From: Deroplatys truncata | Lineage: Eukaryota; Arthropoda; Insecta; Mantodea; Mantidae | DNA: 64,000 nucleotides | Direction of reading: 5' to 3' | Assembly (NCBI GenBank): GCA_030765065.1 | Contig: CM060987.1 | Location: forward strand, 69,326,557 to 69,390,556 | Part shown: positions 23,039 to 34,486 of the stretch, piece by piece | Layout of the letters: each line of letters begins with the position of its first letter | Position numbering within the stretch: position 1 is the first letter of the stretch | The notes under the pieces: model-generated | What the model was told of the DNA's origin: nothing | The model's database searches: none | Seen by the model: only the letters and a program-made list of their open reading frames with translations | Translations under genes and position numbers: made by a program

Positions 23039-23126
23039 AATAAGCTTTCGTTAGAATGGTTTATACAAGCTGTATAAAAATAAACAGTAGTAGGTATAGA
23101 AAGTCATTTGAATGTAACACGTCTGA

Positions 23127-24544
23127 CTTTTATTTTTATTTACTTTTCCTTTGCGAGAACTCGTTACTATGACCATGAAGAAGTAACTTATTCTTCCATA
23201 ACTGTGAATTCCAAGTGTATTTTTCGGTTTTTCCAATAAAGTGCTTGCGGTTGTTGTGTTTATGTATTTATTGCCTAATCTGAAATGATCTCTATGAAAC
23301 CATATAACTTAAATAACGTATTGCAAATAGAAGGATCATTTTTTAATAAATACTATTGTAAAGGTATGTATGCATATGTGTAATGCTTAGATTTTTTTAA
23401 GCTTATGACTAGATAGCAGATAATTATTAATGTTCTGATGTGTTAAGTCACACTTCTACCCACAATCATTTATTTTCGCAGATGTTCTATAACTTTTTCA
23501 TACAAAATCTTGCATTTCTAACTTGCTCCAGTTTTCCATGATAAATATTGAGTTTGAATCCGCGTTTTATTGTAGGCTCACAGGAATTCAGTACATTAAG
23601 CCGACATTTAAAAAGCAGATCGATATCTGTTGCACTCGAAATAAATTCTTAGCTGTAGTGGATGTTGGAAGGCGGAACTGTATTACAAGGGGTTGTATCG
23701 TCTCGTACAGATCATTATAAATTAGTTACACAAAACTATATCGCCACTGCTGTTGAACCGAGCATAATGACATGGTCTAATGCATTTAAAAGGTTTTATC
23801 ATATCCTCAAGTCCGCTTGGGTAGACTTTAGAGTGAGGTGCAGCACGCTAATGCAATAATGATCCCGTCACCTTCATTCAGTGGGAGTGTACATAGGTGC
23901 GAAGCACACTCATTGTTGTCCGCTGCTTCATGATCGTCTGTTCCAAGGAAATATAGGAACAAATCTAAACAAACTATGAGTTCGGATAGGAGAAGAAGTA
24001 GCAATTATTGACGCTGATAATGATCTGTAGAATTTGGGGCGAACTCGCAGACAAATGCAGTGTTATAAAAGGAACTCATATTGAACATTTGTACATGAAC
24101 CTAAAACTTCATTCAGGGTGTTTTGAGATAGTGAAGAGGGGAGCGTAAAAATCGGTTGCAACGTCCAGTTAGGCTTCTCACGGCAGCTCTTTGTGCTAGC
24201 TACCGCACCGTCCACGCGAATTCCTTATCTTCCCTTCTGCTATCTCAAAAGGCTGGGAACAAACAGTCGAAGTTGTACCGAAGTGTTTGCTTTATTATTC
24301 AATTAAACCATGTTTATACTTTCTTCACAGTATACATTCCTTTTTGAAAGCTTATCGTAATGACGGTGTACATATTTGTAACTGTCGTGTTGTAATGCAA
24401 GTCTCCCTACGGTCTTTGGAACCGGTTATAAAGATATTAGAACTAGCGCATTTGGGCAAAGTTGGAATTATTTTAGAACCGCATAGCTGTACATATGGTT
24501 TTATTTTTTTTTTTTTTTGCCGGAGGGGGCGCTTTCAATAGCAC
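23127..24544. other. unassigned intergenic DNA
   Basis: No gene recognised. TCTGATGTGTTAAGTCACAC near 23434 may be a relic L terminus of OAR. A poly-T run lies at about 24497-24518. Confidence 0.4.
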
Positions 24545-24547
24545 ATA

Positions 24548-25300
24548 CATAGTACGTAGAGAAGGCATTATATTCTATCCAAAGATTCCATATAGAAATT
24601 TCTCCGAAAATATGTTTTGAGACCCCCTAATCCCAAACAAGGTCCTTGTGTGTGTTCTGTCTGGGTTTCTGTATCTGTGTATGTGTCTGTGAACAGAATA
24701 ACTCGAAAACGAAAAATCGGATAAACACCAAATTTGGTATTTAAGTTCAGTACCTTCGATGGATGTGATACGAAGATTTTTAAGAAAAACCCCGAATACC
24801 AAACTATCGTTTGCATGGAACATTTTCGAATTTCATGGTTTTCTGAAAAATGGCTCCAATGACTTTGAATAAAGTACCGTATATTAAATAAATTTACATA
24901 ACAAATAAAATATTTATCTTAAATTTTCTGGGAATAGCTTGTGAAGTCATCTTCATTTGGAAGGAAATTTATATAACCTTGCCTAACTGGTAAAGGTTAA
25001 GCGATAGATGGAAACGTACTACACAAAAAATGTAGATTTCTTTAAAAGACCCAACTTTTTTGTGGCATCAGCTATTTCGGAAATATCCGTTAGTACTGGT
25101 TAGAATTGTTCAATACTGAGTCATTCTTTTAAAGCCAATTTTCAGCAGTTTCTCGCTTATGGAAAGAGTATGGAATTTTAAGGCCAGAGTATAGTGTCCA
25201 GTTCCAAAAATTTGACTATTGCTATTTGCTTTGTATCTATAACGAAATGTGTCCGGAAAGGTTTATATCGAGTTTTTAAGCGGTTCTCGTAACCGACCTA
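24548..25300 (-). repeat. OAR, older reverse copy
   Basis: The R end (GTACGTAGAGAAGGCATTAT) and internal blocks (CTCGAAAACG, CGGATAAACACCAAATTTGG, CTTAAATTTTCTGGGAATAG, AATGTAGATTTC) are in reverse order. The L terminus is missing; the copy stops shortly before the next OAR at 25323. Confidence 0.8.
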
Positions 25301-25322
25301 AAAAAATAGTTGCGTTATTTTT

Positions 25323-27025
25323 ACTTTCTCTACTACGTATAGTAAGTAGGGAAAGTATTGTATTCCACCCAAAAATTCGATACCGAGATTTCACCGGAAA
25401 TACATGTTTTGAGACCCTCTGAATCCAAAACAAGCATTCTTGGAAACATGTCCGTGTGTGTGTGTGTGTCTATCTGTGAACAGCATAACTCAGAAACGAA
25501 CAGTCGAATAAACACCAAACTTGGTATTTAGGTTCAGTATCTTCCAGAGATGCGACACGAAGGTTATCAAGAAAATCCCCCCACCCCAGATTACCCTTTA
25601 CATGGAACATTTTTCGAATGTTTTAGTTTTCTCAAAAATGGCTCTAACGATTTTGATTAAAATATCATATATTTAAGATACTTTTATGACAAGTAAAATG
25701 TATATCTTGAATTTTAACGGAATGTCTCCAAAAGTATTCTTCATTGTGAACGACTTTTGCATAACTGGTAAACCATAAGTTTACTACACAAAAAAATCTG
25801 CGTTACACTCACATGGCTCTCTCTACTCTTGTACAAACTATTTTTACAAACGCTTATTCTCCATCTACTTCATGTTAATCGAGATACACATTTGCAGACC
25901 CTATCTTATTGATAATTTTCTTGTAGATGTAAGGAGAATATATATTTACAAGGGCCATATAGAAATACAGTAGCCTTTAAGCACATACATATCTCTTAAT
26001 AGCTGGTTGCTATGTGCAGCACGATTTCCTTTGCCACAGATTAATACTCTTTGCATATCCAAGACAAAAAAGTGAATAACGAATTCCCATTTGAGAAAAT
26101 AAATATTGAAAAATTTAGGGGAATAACAAGCAATATCTCGAAAATGGTTCACTCAGCAACAAAAATGTATATGACATAAATTGTGTATTTTAACGCGATT
26201 TACATTTTTGTGTAGTAAAAGTTTGTCAATCTCTTATGGTTTACCAGTTATGCAAAATTCGTTCACAATGAAGAATACTTTTGGAGACATTCCGTTAAAA
26301 TTCAAGATATACATTTTACTTGTCATAAAAATATCTTAAACATATGATATTTTAATCAAAATCGTTAGAGCCATTTTTGAGAAAATTAAAATTTTCGAAA
26401 AAACGTCCATGTAAAGGGTGATCTGGGGTGGGGGGATTTTCTTGAAAACCTTCGTGTCGCATCTCTGGAAGATACTGAACCTAAATACCAAGTTCGGTGT
26501 TTATCCAACTGTTCGTTTCTGAGTTATGCTGTTCACAGACACACAGACACACACGGACATGTTTCCAAAAATGATTTTTTTTGGATTCAGGGGGTCTCAA
26601 AATATGTATTTCCGGTGAAATACAATACTTCCCCTACTTACTATACGTAGTAGAGAAAGTAAACATTTAGATCCTGTTAAAATACACAATTTATTTATAT
26701 ACATATTTTTTTTGCTGAGTGAACCATTTTAGAGATATGGCTTGTTATTCCCTTAAGTTTTCCAATAATTATGCTTGTTCTCAAATGGTAATTCGTTATT
26801 CTTTTTTGTCCTGGTAATGCAAAGACAATGGAATACTCGACATAGCAACCAGCTCTTAAAATATTTGACTATCGCTTAAAGCCTACCAATTCCCCTTGCA
26901 TCTACAAGAAAATTAGCAATAACATTAACATTTCGATATCTCGATTAACATGAAGCATATGGAAAATAAGCGTTTGTAAAAATAGTTTGCACAAGAGTAG
27001 AGAAAGTCATGTGAGTGTAACACAT
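25323..27025 (-). repeat. OAR reverse copy, interrupted
   Basis: Reverse R starts ACTTTCTCTACTACG after TTATTTTT and runs to the A-rich CTACACAAAAAA at 25796. A complete forward copy (25797-26660) intervenes, and the reverse copy resumes at TTAGATCCTGTTAAAATACAC, ending with GTGAGTGTAACACAT at 27025. The last bases of the L terminus (CAGA) are lost where the next repeat begins. Confidence 0.85.
25797..26660 (+). repeat. OAR complete copy nested in opposite OAR
   Basis: 864 bp. The L start reads TCTGCGTTACAC, a small deletion relative to TCTGATGTGTTACAC. It ends TAGAGAAAGT. It is inserted at the A-run of the ACACAAAAAATGTAGATC block of the reverse copy, so the two copies face opposite ways. 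Confidence 0.88.
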
Positions 27026-27034
27026 ATTTTTTTT

Positions 27035-27330
27035 GATATCCCAGTGGGATATTAAAGACATGTAATGGACCCGGCTTCATTACTAAAATATAATTAATTT
27101 CTATTAATAATTCCAATGGCAAGTCGCTATTGAGATTGTCTGGCATCTCTAGTGAGATGCCTTGGTGATCTATCTGGGAAACAACTTGAGCCAACTGGGG
27201 AATTCAATGTCCCACCAGCATGTCAGTAGTTCAATGGTTAGAGCGACACAGAGATCTGTGTTTAAATCCCATCTGTGACATTAAATTTTTCATACTGTTT
27301 ATTAAAAACATTGTTATAATATTTTTGTAT
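27035..27330 (+). repeat. SINE family B with hairpin-rich leader
   Basis: Small hairpins (ATATCCCAGTGGGATAT; GGCATCTC...GAGATGCC) precede TTGGTGATCTATCTGGG and AATTCAATGTCCCACCAGCA, the segment forming the arms at 7714-7829. A tRNA-like head follows (GTAGTTCAATGGTTAGAGC, then GTGTTTAAATCCC), with a body matching 7826-7955. TTTATTAAAAACA may be the tail. Confidence 0.65.
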
Positions 27331-27334
27331 ATTG

Positions 27335-28165
27335 GTGCTTTCATATTACACAAACTACTCGTATTATGTACAATGAGGAAGCTCAATTGTTAAAAGTGGC
27401 TAGTTGTATGATAAATTAATTAGAACGTTTTAGTTGGAATGTGCGGTTCAAGCTTAAATGTATTATGTAGGGCTGCTATTGAGGATGTAATTATCGCTGT
27501 AAAATGAACTCTCTTTCTCTCTCTCTTGTCGTTCAAGGCTTAATTCAGTTTTAATGTCACGCTTTGTTATGTGAATGTATATGAATATTATTTCACAATC
27601 ACTCATTTATTATTGCTATGCCTGATTATCGGATATTATTATATTAATAATCAGCTTTGAAATGCAGTTTACTTCTCCGTTTCCGACACACAAATCCTAT
27701 ATTTAAATTAAAAGCTAATCGCTGAAATTGTTAAGGGAAGTAAATTTCACTACCTACAGTTTAAAAATTATAACAGTTGAGTGTAGCAAGTCCAAATAGG
27801 CAGCCTACATTTCCTTTGTCGCTGGGTGACGTGGTCGTTTCTGTTAAGCTTTTAAAAGGCAAACAAATTTTTCACAAAAACCTGCTTTTCCTATTTTATA
27901 TAGAAACTTCACACTTCTGACTAATTCATGCTCCGTGTACGTATTTATGACAAATGGATATTTCTTTAATATACTTCGAATTTAATTTTTTTAAAAAAAA
28001 AGAATGCTCATAGCCCACTTAAAGGAATCCCTCTGAAGGGAAAAGAAACACGTAAGCTTGAAGACAGTGGCAACTCCACTACCAAGCTTTCCCTGTGATG
28101 GGCTGGTTACTCTCCAGACGAGATTTCATAAACTCATATTCCTCAAAGAACGTAAAAGCATCTAA
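27335..28165. other. unassigned intergenic DNA
   Basis: No gene or recognised repeat seen. Confidence 0.4.
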
Positions 28166-28167
28166 GT

Positions 28168-28462
28168 CATCCTCCGTGGTGTAGTGGTTACCATGCTAGC
28201 CTCTAGTTCCCGAGGTCGTGGGTTCAAACTGGTAGAGGGCGATGGATGTTTTCGGGCGTAAAATCTTTAGTACGGCTTCCTTCGGAAGGGAAGTAAAGTC
28301 GGTGGTCCCTTGTCGTAGATTTATGGCACGTAAAACCTCAAGCCTGATAAAGAGGCCTCTGAGCAAGACTACCGGCCTTTCTCGCCCAATATAGAATGGG
28401 GCGCTAGGGACCACAGCATAAAGAGCGTCCATAAAGAAAACTCAATTTAATTTTTAAGTAGT
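28168..28462 (+). repeat. tRNA-headed SINE, family A
   Basis: CCGTGGTGTAGTGGTTACCA is an A-box region and GTCGTGGGTTCAAACTGG a B box. The roughly 200-bp body contains GGCTTCCTTCGGAAGGGAAG and GCGCTAGGGACC and ends ATAAAGAAAACTCAATTTAA. Two more copies with the same head, body and tail lie at 58936-59228 (minus) and 60446-60726 (plus). Confidence 0.85.
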
Positions 28463-28639
28463 AGAAGTATAATTGACCATGTTAACAAATTAGTTATCTA
28501 AGATGTTCAATTTCATATAATGAAGACCGTGATTTAGAAAAAAAATTGGTCTAAATGTCAATATATGTGTGCCAAATTTTGCAGAACTTCGAAAAACAAA
28601 ACAAAGACAATTTTAAGATTTTATAAAGTTATAACTGTA

Positions 28640-29030
28640 CATATAACAGTGAGAATTGAGCCCTAAATAGAGCAAGAGAAAGGCAAATCGGATCTGCAGA
28701 GATGAGATTTTTAAGACGAATACTGGGAAATACTGTAAAAAACCACAAGTACAACGCTGATACAAGAGAACAATTACAAATATTTAACTTACAAGAAGCT
28801 TTATTTACAACAATGGTATGAAGACATTGAAAGAATGGATTTAAATAGTTTAACAAAAAAAAGGCATTTCTTTATACTCCACGAGGTAAAAGATCAATAA
28901 ACGGACCACCTCTACGTTGGGAAGACAGTCTTTGAGGCGGAACAGACTTAAACTCTATCCTTGAGCTAGAGGAAGAAGAAAGGAATGAAATGAGAAGTTG
29001 GACCTGTAAGAATCAACAGCCGTATGGACC
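28640..29030 (+). pseudogene. LINE ORF2 3' relic (RTE-like)
   Basis: Plus-strand reading with frame changes gives AEMRFLRRILGNT, REQLQIFNLQE, LQQWYEDIERMDLNSLTKKA, GPPLRWEDSL and a Glu-rich tail with RNEMRSW. This is the order of motifs downstream of reverse transcriptase in RTE-like LINEs. In-frame stops and at least two frameshifts make it non-functional. It ends about 25 bp before the Tc1/mariner element at 29057. Confidence 0.72.
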
Positions 29031-29056
29031 GAGTCAAATCCACACGTACATAAATA

Positions 29057-30342
29057 TAGGGTCTTTCAACAAGAGTGTCCTATCTTTAATATGTTATAGC
29101 TGCCGTTGTTGTTGAGTTACAGCAATCATTTTTTTCATATGGTTACAGTTGTTATTGACAAATAGCCATGGAACGTTACAGCATTCAGCAACGCATAGAA
29201 ATTGTGAAAATGTATTATAAAAATGGATAATCTGTTCGCCAAACCTTCCGTGTATTGCGTGAAGTTTACGGTGTGCATAATCGTCCCTGAGAGAGAACGA
29301 TTCGTCGGTTGATCGATAAATTTGAAAGAAGTGGTTCTGTCAGCGATCAAAGAACGCCTGTACGTAATCGACGTAGGCGCTTCAACGAAAACATAGGCGC
29401 CGTTCGTGAGAGTGTACGCGAGAACAGAAATAAATCAATTGCTCGATGAGCGCAAGAATTGGGGCTTTCGCCGACCACAAATTGGCGAATTCTGCATCTG
29501 GTCTTGAAGTTTCACGCTTACAAAATGGTGTTAACTCAATAACTAAAGCCCAACGACCATAAATTGAGCCGTGTAATCGCTGGCTGGACTATGGAGCAAT
29601 TGGAAGCTGACCCGGATTTTTGTCGAAAAATCATCTTCAGCGACGAAGCCCAATTTGGATGGATGGTTAAGTTAACAAACAAAATTGCCGCTATTGGAGC
29701 AATCACAATCCAATGCAGATTCAAGAACGACTACTTCATCCCCAAAAGGTTACTGTGTGGTGTGGATTTTGGTATGGTGGAATCATTGGTCCATATTTTT
29801 TCCAAGATGAAGATGGAGAAGCTTTGTCAGTGAAAAAAGATACCGGGTTCATATAAGGGACTATTTTTGGCTTCAATTGGATGGTATGGATCTCAGAAAC
29901 ATCTGGTTCCAGCAAGATGGTGCCACATGTCATACTGCTCTCAAAACAATCGATATTTTGAAGGAGAAGTTCAGAGGTTTCATCATTTTCCGTGGTGGTG
30001 ATGTTAACTGGCCTCCGAGGTCATGTGATTTAACGCCGATTACTTCTTGTAGGGTTATGTTAAATATCGAGTTTATGTCAACAAGCTAGAAACAGTAAAT
30101 GATCTTATGAGTAACATCACGCGTGTTATTCGTGAAGTTGGATTGAATTTGCGTTCTTCTGTCATTGAAAATTGGGTCAAACGTATACGCACAACCCAAC
30201 GAAGTCGCGGCGGTCACTTAACTGATGTTCTCTTCCACACGTAATGACATTCATCATGTTCCAAAATAAAAAAAAAATCTCTATTTATAGACGTGTTTTA
30301 TTTAAGTTTAAAGATAGGACACTCTTGTTGAAAGACCCTATA
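29057..30342 (+). mobile_element. full-length Tc1/mariner-superfamily element
   Basis: About 1.28 kb with essentially identical inverted ends: the left TAGGGTCTTTCAACAAGAGT and its continuation to TCTTTA, about 31 bp, is matched exactly in inverse at 30310-30342. Both flanks read TATA, so the TA duplication and the true first base are uncertain by 2 bp. It encloses one transposase relic. Well-kept ends with a dead gene suggest an old but complete insertion. Confidence 0.92.
29168..30244 (+). pseudogene. Tc1/mariner-superfamily transposase, dead
   Basis: Cut-and-paste transposase of the insect group with a DUF4817-type helix-turn-helix start. The start codon is placed at MERYSIQQRIEIVKMYYKNG. 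The C-terminal end is the expected GGHLTDVLFHT, so length (about 359 codons) is normal. Catalytic motifs are visible: IIFSDEAQF (first D), IWFQQDGATCHT (second D) and CDLTP (third D, where family members have SPDLTPPDFFLWGYV). In-frame stops occur near codons 21, 40, 95 and 127. Two compensating frameshifts lie around 29650-29880 and near 30050. No functional product is expected. Confidence 0.92.
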
Positions 30343-30582
30343 CATATATCACATCATCATTGCGCACTTTTGTATTATTTAGAAGAAATATCAGTACATT
30401 TGGAATATCAATTTTTAATCAGATGCAATGTAGTTTTAAAATGAACCTAAAGATGAGGAAAGGAAAATGAATGCGGTTGCGACGAAATGTTCGTTTGTGA
30501 ACTAAAGTAATCTGGCAGAAGAGTAGATGGAGGTGTTGTGTTAGCGAGATGCTATGGGCCATATTTTAGTCACATGCATTAT

Positions 30583-30690
30583 AGTAAGTTTTTGTCTATC
30601 TCTTATGATTTACTAGTTATACGCAATTATACAAAATCCATTTATAACGAGGAGTTCAGAGATTATTTACAGATAATTCAAAGTTAAATA
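30583..30690 (+). repeat. OAR internal fragment
   Basis: AGTAAGTTTTTGTCTATCTC, then TTATGATTTACTAGTTATAC and a block like the GTTCACAATGAAGAATAC region, match forward R sequence. No ends are present. Confidence 0.55.
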
Positions 30691-31345
30691 GAAAATGAAA
30701 CAGTCATTGTTGCAACATCTATGTATTTATTTAAATATTTAATCTTTGATCCCTTTGGATAACATGAATCCAGTAGCAACAATAAACAAGATTTTTACTA
30801 AAGGTCATATTTCATGGGGATTATTCTCCAAAGCTTGTGTGATTCTATTTTACTAATGTAAGTAGGCTATTATATCAAGAGATTTCTAAACATCGATATT
30901 TCTGCAAATGCATTCGTCATAAAAACACCAGTAAACCTTTAGCAAATGTACAGTGTAGCTTAGTAGTTTTGCATGTTTATCTAAAATATACCAAAAAATC
31001 AAAACGTCTTATCAGGCTAAAAGTAATGCCCGCTCAGCGCTGACAGAACTAATATTTTCTCGTGTTTAATAATGTTTTAACTATATTAGCTGACGATTTA
31101 TTTTACATAAAATACTTTCAAGAAATAGGCGAATATGAATGTATAGCCTGATAATTTTACACGTCTGTAGTACCAATGATTTTTTTTTCTGTGGGGTGAT
31201 GAAGAATACAGAGTACAAAATGGCAGATGCAGTATCAGTTTAAAAACCTATTTAAAATATAAGTATTATACCTTTTATGATAAAAATATGTATCAAATTA
31301 AAGAGAAAATTCCAATCTATAACACTCCGAGAAAAAAGTATCATT
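30691..31345. other. unassigned intergenic DNA
   Basis: No gene recognised. Confidence 0.4.
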
Positions 31346-31436
31346 TTTACTTTCTCTTCCATAGTAGGTAGAGAAGGTATTGCATTCCACCCAAAATTTT
31401 GATACCGATATTTCATCGGAAATGCAGTTTTGAAGC

Positions 31437-31442
<6 letters not shown>

Positions 31443-31474
<32 letters not shown>
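31443..31474. repeat. (AAT)n microsatellite
   Basis: About ten AAT units inside the old OAR copy, next to where other copies carry AAAAAGCATTTTT. Confidence 0.92.
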
Positions 31475-31476
<2 letters not shown>

Positions 31477-32631
31477 GCATTTTCAGAAAAAGTCCATGGA
31501 CGTGTATGTGTGTGAACAGCATAACTCAAAAACGAAAAGTCAGATAAACACCAAACTTGTTATTCCAGTTCAGTACCTTCCAAAGATGCGACTCGAAGGT
31601 TTTCAAGAATATCCTCTCTTCCCAAAGTACCCTTTACGTGGAACATTTTTCGAAATGCTTGGTTTTCTAAAAAAAATGGCTAATTTTGATTAAAACACGA
31701 TATAATAAAAATATGTATATGGCGAATAAAATATAGATCTTGAATTTTCTGGAAATACCCTGTGAAATCTACTTCATTCGGAAGAAATTTTGTTTAATCT
31801 TGCATAACGTGAACGTTAAGAATTGGACGAAAACGTACTACACAAGAAATTTAGAACTCTTTAAAACACGCAATTTATTTCAAATCAATTTTTCTGTGAC
31901 ATAATATATTTCTGAGATATCCGTTATTAATGGTTTGAATTGTTCAACACTTGGCCATTCTCTTGAAGTCCTGTCAACGTTCGATTGTTTTTCGCGATTG
32001 CATGGAAACAGGCCAGCATATACTCATAGCGTCCAGTTCTTAAACATTTGATTATCGCTGTTCGCTCTGTATCTATATCGAAATGTGTAGTGAGGCTATT
32101 TCTGCAAAGGTTTATTTGGATTAAAATGTAGTAGATAACATAAAATAGCTTTACATCCCTTTAGGGCAATGACCTCCTTCTCTAGATAGGGTAGCTGGTT
32201 TAAAAACTCCCAAAGTGAGTCAGTCCATGGGAGAATTAACGTTTTCCTTGTCTTTTCACTTAACCCTTTTCATTCCTTGGTATAATAATGTTCGCTATAG
32301 TTTTAACTCCTTGACGGTAACTTCCATCCATCTTCTTCAGCTCCTCGTACCAGTTCGTCTGGCCACCTCTGAAGAGGGCGACCTCTTCTTTTCCGGAGCC
32401 TGTTGTCCCAAACTGCGGCCGTGTGGGTCCATCCTTGCTACATGGCCCCCCTATTTCCACTTGAGTTGTCGTACGCGTACTGCTGCGTCCTCCATTCCTG
32501 CCATTCTTCTGATTTCTGTATTTCGTATTCTATTTTGTAGCTTGATGTTAAGTATTTTCCGTTCCACCTTTCTTTGATACACTTGTACGGCTTTTGTTTG
32601 ACGAGCGGTGAAACACCACGTCTGGCATCAG

Positions 32632-32880
32632 CGTGGCTAACGAGATAGACAAGCAACGGCGCGAATCAGAGCTACGTAGTAGTGGTAGTCTGAAACATGG
32701 CTAACACTGAATAGCTTCATAATATAACTGTGCTTTTTTCATGAATTTAACGACATTTGTTTGTTTAGAATATGGATAATATATTAGGCGACTGTAATTT
32801 CACTTTATTGAGCCATGACGGGGCTAGAATTATCAGCTGATTTCATTTCGCGCCGTAGCCGGTCTATCTCGTTAGCCACG
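32632..32880. mobile_element. MITE with ~33-bp inverted ends
   Basis: The left end CGTGGCTAACGAGATAGACA and its continuation to GGCGCGAA pair with the right end at 32847-32880, with only about three mismatches over 33-34 bp. It splits the LINE reading frame at the codons for Gly-Cys-Gln. The flanks GGCATCAG (32624-32631) and TGCATCCG (32881-32888) agree at 6 of 8 positions, and the uninterrupted LINE would supply the shared sequence. An 8-bp duplication is typical of hAT (also P) elements. No coding capacity. Confidence 0.85.
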
Positions 32881-32918
32881 TGCATCCGTATTGAGCACTG
32901 GAATTACGCACGATTCTA

Positions 32919-33120
32919 GGCGGCCCTCGTAGCCGTGGTCGCTGGAGTGGTCGCTCCGGCGCTCCGCCAAGCTGAGGGTCGCGGGTTCGAGTCCCGCCTC
33001 GGGCATGGGTGTTTGTGTGTGTGTATGTGTGTTGCGGAGATAAGCGCTATAAAACAGAAAAACACAGTAGTATAATCTGGGAACGACAAGGGAACTTTAA
33101 AAAAACAAAAAAACAAAAAA
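32919..33120 (+). repeat. tRNA-headed SINE with A-rich tail
   Basis: A GC-rich tRNA-like head (CGCGGGTTCGAGTCCCGCC is a perfect B box; CCGTGGTCGCTGGAGTGGTC lies upstream) is followed by GGGCATGGGTGTTTGTGTG, a short body and a tail of A-runs broken by C. ATTCTA occurs on both sides (32913-32918 and 33121-33126). The flanking LINE frame joins across the insertion, so both ends are well fixed. This is the only copy here and the best-preserved SINE head in the window. Confidence 0.88.
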
Positions 33121-33448
33121 ATTCTATGACTTGTGTTTTCAGTTTCAGATTTAGGTATTTGTTTAGTAGGATATCCTTCAAGCTCCAGAATCGTCTCCAG
33201 GCTGCGCTAATTCTTCGTTTGTTCTCTACCTCGCCGTTTCCCCTCATCGAAATACTTTGTCCTAAGTAGATGTGGTTCTCCACATACTTCATAGTTGTTC
33301 CTTCTAACACTAATGGTAATTTTCCAACATTTGTCATCACTTTCGTCTTAATTGAGTAGACAAAAAACAAGGCTTTAGTAAGAATACTTCATATGCAAAC
33401 TAACAAACGGTAGAGGTTAGAGAAAGTCATGTGAATATATCACATCAG

Positions 33449-34486
33449 GCTTATTTTCGAAAGTCTCCCTTTAAAATGATGTATGGTAATCCGTTGATAA
33501 TCAATGGTTTCTTTATTGGTATTATAATACTTAGACATGTCAGATATTTCGGCTGGATGGTAGGTCTACCCCCCTCTCCCGGACATACAACTCTTGGGGG
33601 TAAACTCATTTAAAACACAACATCTCAAAGCGCCTGTTTTCCGTTCAGTAGAATCTCAAAGCTCAGGGTGAACGCAGTTTTATTTCTGTTGTATTATCAG
33701 CCAACAGCTGGTCTCCACCCTTGCGAATATTCTGCTGCGTGTGAGGTCTCGAGATCTTCAAAGGGAAGAACGAAGTGGGTGGCACAAAGTGTAATAAAGA
33801 ATGTAAACCTGCGCTTCCGGAAAGTGTTTACACATTTCCACAGAGCTGTGTTTTGATGGAGAGCGGACATTCGCCCCAGCTAAGAATACTACAGCTGCTC
33901 TCTTGAATTTCGTAACATTGCAGCAAGGTCTTTGTTGCTTTGTTCCAGCGTTATTTCTTTGCTTGCTTTCTTTCTTTATTTTCTTCGCTCACGCTTTATT
34001 TATTTAATTCTATCTTTTGTCCTTTCATTGTTTCTGCTTTCCTTTACGTTCTCTACGGGATTTTATGTTGCAGCAAAGAATGTTTTGTTTGAAGGCCAAA
34101 CATAAATTTAAGGGTGCCCATAGGTGAAATTTCTAAATCCTGCAGTTTTTAGCTAAATGTTTTCAAATGTTTTTCACATGCTGCTTTGCCACAATTATTA
34201 CTGTGTTTTAAGTATCATGCAGTTACCTTTAATTGTTTTGGAGGAAAAACCCATTTGTATTTTACCAATAAATCAGGCTGCCACGTAATTTTGAAAAAAA
34301 AAATTAAAATACTGCCACATTATTTAAATACTAATACACAAAACCGCATATAAAAATATTTTCTCTCTTTGGTTATTTCAGAATTATTAAAAAATATTTG
34401 TATATAATTTTTGTAACAATTTATTGCTCACTGGGCGAATAAATTACATTAATTTAAAAGTGTAACAAAAACCATACGCCATTTTT
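33449..34486. other. unassigned intergenic DNA
   Basis: No gene recognised; plus frames at 33431-33613 and 33668-33856 are short and unlike known proteins. TTTCTTTCTTTATTTTCTTC-type pyrimidine-rich stretches lie near 33960-34060. Confidence 0.4.

Larger units (their letters stand above)
21214..23126 (-). repeat. OAR, older reverse copy, interrupted
   Basis: The reverse R end (TACGTAAAGGAGTTATTATA) leads through diverged internal sequence to 22180. A complete forward OAR copy (22182-23038) interrupts it, and the sequence resumes at AATAAGCTTTCGTTAGAATG, continuing to the L end at AAGTCATTTGAATGTAACAC. The flanks rejoin into the internal GTAGAAAAATAAGC found in other old copies. Confidence 0.8.
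32151..33364 (-). pseudogene. RTE-like LINE, 3' part, with SINE and MITE inserts
   Basis: 5'-truncated minus-strand LINE. The first part (33364-33127) reads KTKVMTNVGKLPL, YLGQSISM, RISAAWRRFWSLKDIL and LKTQVI. The frame continues beyond a SINE (32919-33120) as ESCVIPVL, and beyond a MITE (32632-32880) as QTWCFTARQTKAVQVYQRKV, RIRNTEIRRMAG, GHVARMDP and RGRPLQRWPDELVR. This is the C-terminal order of RTE-like reverse transcriptases. One in-frame stop (after LKWK) and several frameshifts also mark it as dead. The 3' end sits at about 32151. Confidence 0.88.
31349..33448 (-). repeat. OAR, older reverse copy carrying a LINE
   Basis: The reverse R end ACTTTCTCTTCC begins at 31349, and diverged internal sequence runs to ATAGCTTTA at about 32150. 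A LINE fragment (32151-33364) intervenes. The copy resumes at GGCTTTAGTAAGAATAC and ends with GTCATGTGAATATATCACATC. Other old copies read AATAAGCTTTAGTAAGAATA here without a break, so GCTTTA is a likely short target duplication of the LINE. Confidence 0.82.

Noticed and set aside
32919..33000. Functional tRNA gene at the GC-rich head.
   Set aside because: It has a SINE body, an A-rich tail and a target duplication; it is a retroposed copy.
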